From Rhynchonema sp. JSB1_4 (Eukaryota; Nematoda; Chromadorea; Monhysterida; Xyalidae), in assembly GCA_030248065.1 (NCBI GenBank), contig JASAMV010006365.1, forward strand, positions 24,596 through 88,595: a stretch of 64,000 nt of DNA, read 5' to 3'. The notes beneath the pieces were generated by a model. It ran no database searches. It was not told the origin of the DNA and worked only from the letters and a program-made list of their open reading frames with translations. The position numbers and the translations under genes are program-made. Every line of letters starts with the position of its first letter. Position 1 is the first letter of the stretch. Of the stretch, positions 59,298 through 64,000 are shown one piece after another.

Positions 59298-59672
59298 CTC
59301 AGCTCCGTCCACCACCAACGCATCCGCATGCACGTTCTGCAGTGTCTTTCGCAACACCCAAATGAAGCAACGGTAGGCTCGTCGATCGTTGTGTTGCAGC
59401 AGAAAATCAACCAATTTGCTGCATCGATCATAATTGGTGAGTTGCGGGTGGAAGATCTCGTCGCGTTGGATCTGTGTCATTACGCCTTTACGGATGAGAT
59501 GGTCAAGAAGATACAGCGAACACGTGAAATGCGTGCCGCGGAATGCTTTCAGTTTTTCATGTTGTTGATGCGTCAGAGAACGCTTCTGTTGCTGGTGGTT
59601 TGCGAGTGAAGCTGATGTTTCATCAGTCCACCAGTGATCTAGCACGCTCGGCAACAAAAGCAGAAACAACAT
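59298..59672 (-). CDS. CARD domain exon, probably 5' exon of the AAA+ gene
   Basis: From ATG at 59672 the frame is open for 125 codons to a good donor (GCTGAG|gtgcgc, phase 0). After about 35 N-terminal residues comes a convincing caspase-recruitment domain: LYLLDHLIRKGVMTQIQRDE, the spaced DRCSKLVDFLLQ, and RRAYRCFIWVLRKTL. These match CARD helices 2 to 5 (LLDxLxxxGVLTxxxxxxI...KxxxLLxxL...AFxxFLxxL). CARDs form death-fold assemblies in apoptosis and innate immunity. The donor phase matches the first AAA+ exon, which begins after an acceptor 2.5 kb downstream on the same strand. If the donor is skipped, the frame continues to a hydrophobic stretch and ends at a stop inside the Helitron. Confidence 0.7.
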
Positions 59673-61422
<1,750 letters not shown>

Positions 61423-62154
61423 CAGGGTTGGATTTAAAAAAAAGTAAAAATTTTTTGTAAAATTTTTTTATTTTAAAATTTTAAAAAGTAAGTCCTTTTT
61501 TTATTATTTTTCCCCTTTTTTCGTTATTTTCTCACTTTTTTAAGGTAAAAATGTATGTTTTCATGCGTTTTATTGCTCATCATTCTCAAAAAATCGCCTG
61601 CGGCGCTTATATTTCAGTTTAAATGGCGTTGTAATGGACTCATACAGTTCCCAGACATCCCAACAATCGCTGCACGTATAATATAGGACACCCCATACCG
61701 TATACTGTGCAGTTATTGAGCTATCGACGTAAGCTATCGACAGACTCCACTTTGCTCGCCTATTTGCAGTTGTGTGGATTTGTCATTTGTTGCTTTTGTC
61801 ACACAACATGAGTGTGGTGTAACTCTTTATCTCTCTTCAAATTTATCCCCAAATTCACAAACAGAAGGTTGGTCTTCCCTTTGTCATATATGCCCACAGA
61901 GTTACCTTCGGGCGGGTTCTCAAAGTTATGACCAAATGGGCTAGATCGCAGGTGATCGACATAAACATGCAAGTCAGTGGAGAAGTTCTCTTTAGTGTCC
62001 CTCAAAACATACCTAAGTAACATGATTTCAGAAATTTCATTTTTCTAGAAACCAATTTTTTGGGGGTCCGGAATAAAAAAAGTGATTTTTAAAAAAAATT
62101 TAAAAAGTTTTTAAAAAAAGTTCGATAATAAAAAATTTTTTTAATCCAACCCTG
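61423..62154. mobile_element. hAT-type non-autonomous element
   Basis: 732-bp element with ends CAGGGTTGGATTTAAAA and the complement, and a perfect 8-bp duplication CTTGCATC (61415-61422, 62155-62162). The arms are T/A-rich. The middle 61560-62040 is unique sequence with a 74-codon minus-strand frame of no recognised family, perhaps a transposase remnant or captured DNA. Confidence 0.85.
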
Positions 62155-62400
62155 CTTGCATCTGACTAAATGGCTGCTGTTTTTGAAAACCCGCTGTGCT
62201 GTAGAAGCGCAATAAAGGACGAAATTTGGCAACTTACATAATTTCGTTCTAACTGCGTCAAAACATGTTGCGCTTGCCGTGCCGTGCACTGTGATGAACG
62301 CGGCCACATTGAACATACATACATACATAAATACAAAACCTGAAAACTGTGATTGACTCATTCAGTCGAGTCTGTTGCACAAAAACATATCTATTCAATC

Positions 62401-62813
62401 ATGAAGTGTGCCTTGGTTCAGCTAGCGATTGTTGCAGCCAGCAGTTGGCTTACCGGTTAGTGTCAACAAAACATTCAGACAGGCGCCCTTCATTTCATCA
62501 ACAAATACAAATTCCAGAATGCATCGGTCAATGTGTGAACTCGCAAGAGGACGATTTCTGTGAGCGCCATCACTGGTTCTGCCATTTTGCCAGCTCACCC
62601 ATCCGCCATGAGTGTGCGTACACCTGTGGTCGGTTGACGGACGTTTGTGCTGAAACGGTCGAAACGACCACACGACCCGTTCCGACATCGTGCGACCGCC
62701 CGCCCCCGGACATCCCGGACATCAAATGGACATTGTTCCGCGAGTCTCTGATCGACTATGCTCTCGACATCTACAAACAAACGGTGGAACGAACTGAAAC
62801 GCGTCAACTTTGA
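62401..62813 (+). CDS. Small secreted Cys-rich protein, ShKT-like
   Basis: Two exons, 62401-62455 and 62518-62813, 116 aa. Signal peptide (ALVQLAIVAASSWLTG). The mature part starts with a Cys-rich domain of about 43 residues whose spacing C-x8-C-x6-C-x10-C-x3-C-x6-C, ending HECAYTCGRLTDVC, resembles the ShKT fold (final C-x3-C-G...C) with one extra leading Cys. ShKT domains occur widely in nematode and cnidarian secreted proteins, both enzymes and peptides; nothing here shows toxicity. A Pro/Thr-rich spacer (TTTRPVPTSCDRPPPDIPD) and a helical tail (LFRESLIDYALDIYKQTVE) follow, which typical ShKT peptides lack. Confidence 0.6.
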
Positions 62814-63024
62814 GGGCAACGACTGTACATTGTGCGCAAGCTGGGACTCTCGAAACCAAAAGCCATACGTGTCTAGAACATGAGCTGGAAGTTTCGAAAC
62901 GGTGTAAACAAGAGTAGTTGGGTGTGAAAGTGAGTGTGAATGTTCGGTCGAAAGCTCGCTGTGAAAGAGCTACATATGTAGTTAACAGCAGGCAATGTTT
63001 CACGTTTTAGACTGCTTTAATCAT

Positions 63025-63125
63025 CCGTTTTCGTTTTCCGGTTTCCGGTTTCCGGTTTCTATTTTAAGGTTCCGGTTTTCGGCTGCCGGAAAGTGCTTTC
63101 ACAATCATCCGTTTTCCGGTTTTTG
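63025..63125. repeat. CCGGTTTT-rich short repeat
   Basis: Repeated TTCCGGTTTCCGG and CCGTTTTCCGG words, including two copies of ATCCGTTTTC at 63025 and 63105. It borders the donor of the minus-strand exon that follows. Confidence 0.6.
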
Positions 63126-63129
63126 TACC

Positions 63130-63990
63130 TTGCAGCATATTGCCAATGTTGTGGTGCTGGTGGCTCAAGCCATAAGTGGTGCGGGTTCCGTGCTGTTCGG
63201 TGTTCAAAGAACCACCACGCGTAACAGATGTTACTATCCTTCCGTCGGGTCTAGACGACAGAACGAGTTCCACCGGAATAGACATTATCGACGGGCGTTT
63301 CACATCCCCTTCGAAATGACCCAATCGGAGATTGTAGTCAGCCATCCTCAATTCTCCCTCCGGTTCGAAGTATACACACTTCACGATCGGTTCGTACAGT
63401 ACGTCGTACTCTCGTTTCTGTTTAGTTTGGTTGGGACCTCCAGTAGCACTTTCAGGCGTGCCACAGCCTGTTTCATCCTGTTGGCTGCTCATACACTCTT
63501 CAACTGAGGCACCATGCCACAGGGATCGCGTCTTTCCGACTGGCACTATACGCATCGACACACTGACGGTGTGCGGCTGCACTGGGTAGTCCAGTTCGGG
63601 TAGGTCGGAGTACCGTGTGCGTTCTCTGAGTGCATTCTCAAGCACATTCGGCATGGACAACATCGGGTCCTCATTCCGACACATATCGTTGTACAATCCA
63701 CAAGTCACGGGTTCGGAACCCTCTTGCAGTGGCATGCCCGGACTGTGGCGGTCTCCATATGGTAGCACTCGTATCGGCACTCGGTTATCGAGTATCTCGC
63801 CCCACAGGTCAAACAATTGACGCGTCTTGGCGGATCTCGGATCCCGTGCGCTCTCGATCTCACACAATCCGCGAACCTCGGCGAGACACCGGCCATCAAA
63901 CTCGCACAAAGGCTCATACGTCAGCGATATCACGTTCAAATACTCCGAAATCCTGGATGCAAGCAATCTATCATGCGGTCGATTTAGCAA
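63130..63990 (-). CDS. Large internal exon, possible death-domain protein
   Basis: Minus-strand frame open for about 287 codons between an acceptor-like aaag near the window edge and a good donor (CTGCAAG|gtacaa at 63130). The first 65 residues (RISEYLNVISLTYEPLCEFD, then AEVRGLCEIES, SAKTRQLFDLWGEIL) resemble a death domain of the MyD88/IRAK type: LxxxLN, a mid helix with EIxxxE, and a final LLxxWG helix. The remainder includes CGLYNDMCRNEDPML, VSVSMRIVPVGKTRSLWHG and GELRMADYNLRLGHFEGDV and matches nothing I know; no TIR domain is seen. Upstream exons lie outside the window. The reading frame is reliable, the domain name is tentative. Confidence 0.5.
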
Positions 63991-64000
63991 CTTTCACCCC

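Noticed and set aside
59097..59672. A MAVS orthologue (CARD plus C-terminal membrane anchor)
   Set aside because: The hydrophobic part lies beyond a good splice donor and ends in transposon sequence, so the membrane anchor is probably intronic.

Overview
This is animal (metazoan) genomic DNA, not bacterial. Genes are split into many short exons with GT-AG introns, most acceptors read TTTCAG or TTNCAG, and the gaps are full of foldback elements, Helitrons, SINEs and microsatellites. A cell-encoded RNA-dependent RNA polymerase (RdRP), which vertebrates and most insects lack but nematodes, chelicerates, rotifers and some other invertebrates keep, points to an invertebrate. I cannot fix the phylum. 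All gene models were built by hand from splice signals and reading phase.

Layout. 83-233: last exon of a PGAM5-like phosphatase (+). 3111-9444: an 11-exon TMEM59-like membrane protein (+). 10205-11539: a PEBP-family protein (-). 11826-13529: a secreted Gln/Pro-rich protein (-). 16760-19500 and 20546-23615: two tandem paralogues (+), each 10 exons and 446 aa, of an unrecognised multi-pass membrane protein. 25745-43378: an RdRP gene of about 30 exons (+) whose introns carry several transposable elements. About 43450-47270: a long-inverted-repeat element with its own reading frames and a decayed tandem repeat. 49573-53776: a broken copy and an intact copy of a small Cys-rich single-pass membrane protein (+). 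53829-59672 (-): an AAA+ ATPase gene and, just upstream on the same strand and in matching phase, a CARD exon. A 2.1-kb Helitron carrying three tRNA-like units lies between them. 60151-60714: a (CA)n array. 62401-62813: a small secreted ShKT-like Cys-rich protein (+). 63130-63990: a large exon on the minus strand with a possible death domain, entering from the right edge.

The best candidate for something undescribed is 53829-59672. Spliced in phase, it gives one protein of about 556 aa with an N-terminal CARD, an acidic linker and a VPS4/katanin-type AAA+ module. The Walker A motif of that module is degenerate, while Walker B, sensor 1 and the arginine finger look intact. This resembles the CARD-plus-NTPase plan of CED-4/Apaf-1 built on a different ATPase. 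A second death-fold candidate lies 3.5 kb away.

The RdRP is the RNAi amplification enzyme, and its own introns contain several near-perfect foldbacks. The two tandem paralogues are nearly identical in their last exons, while the introns between those exons do not align.
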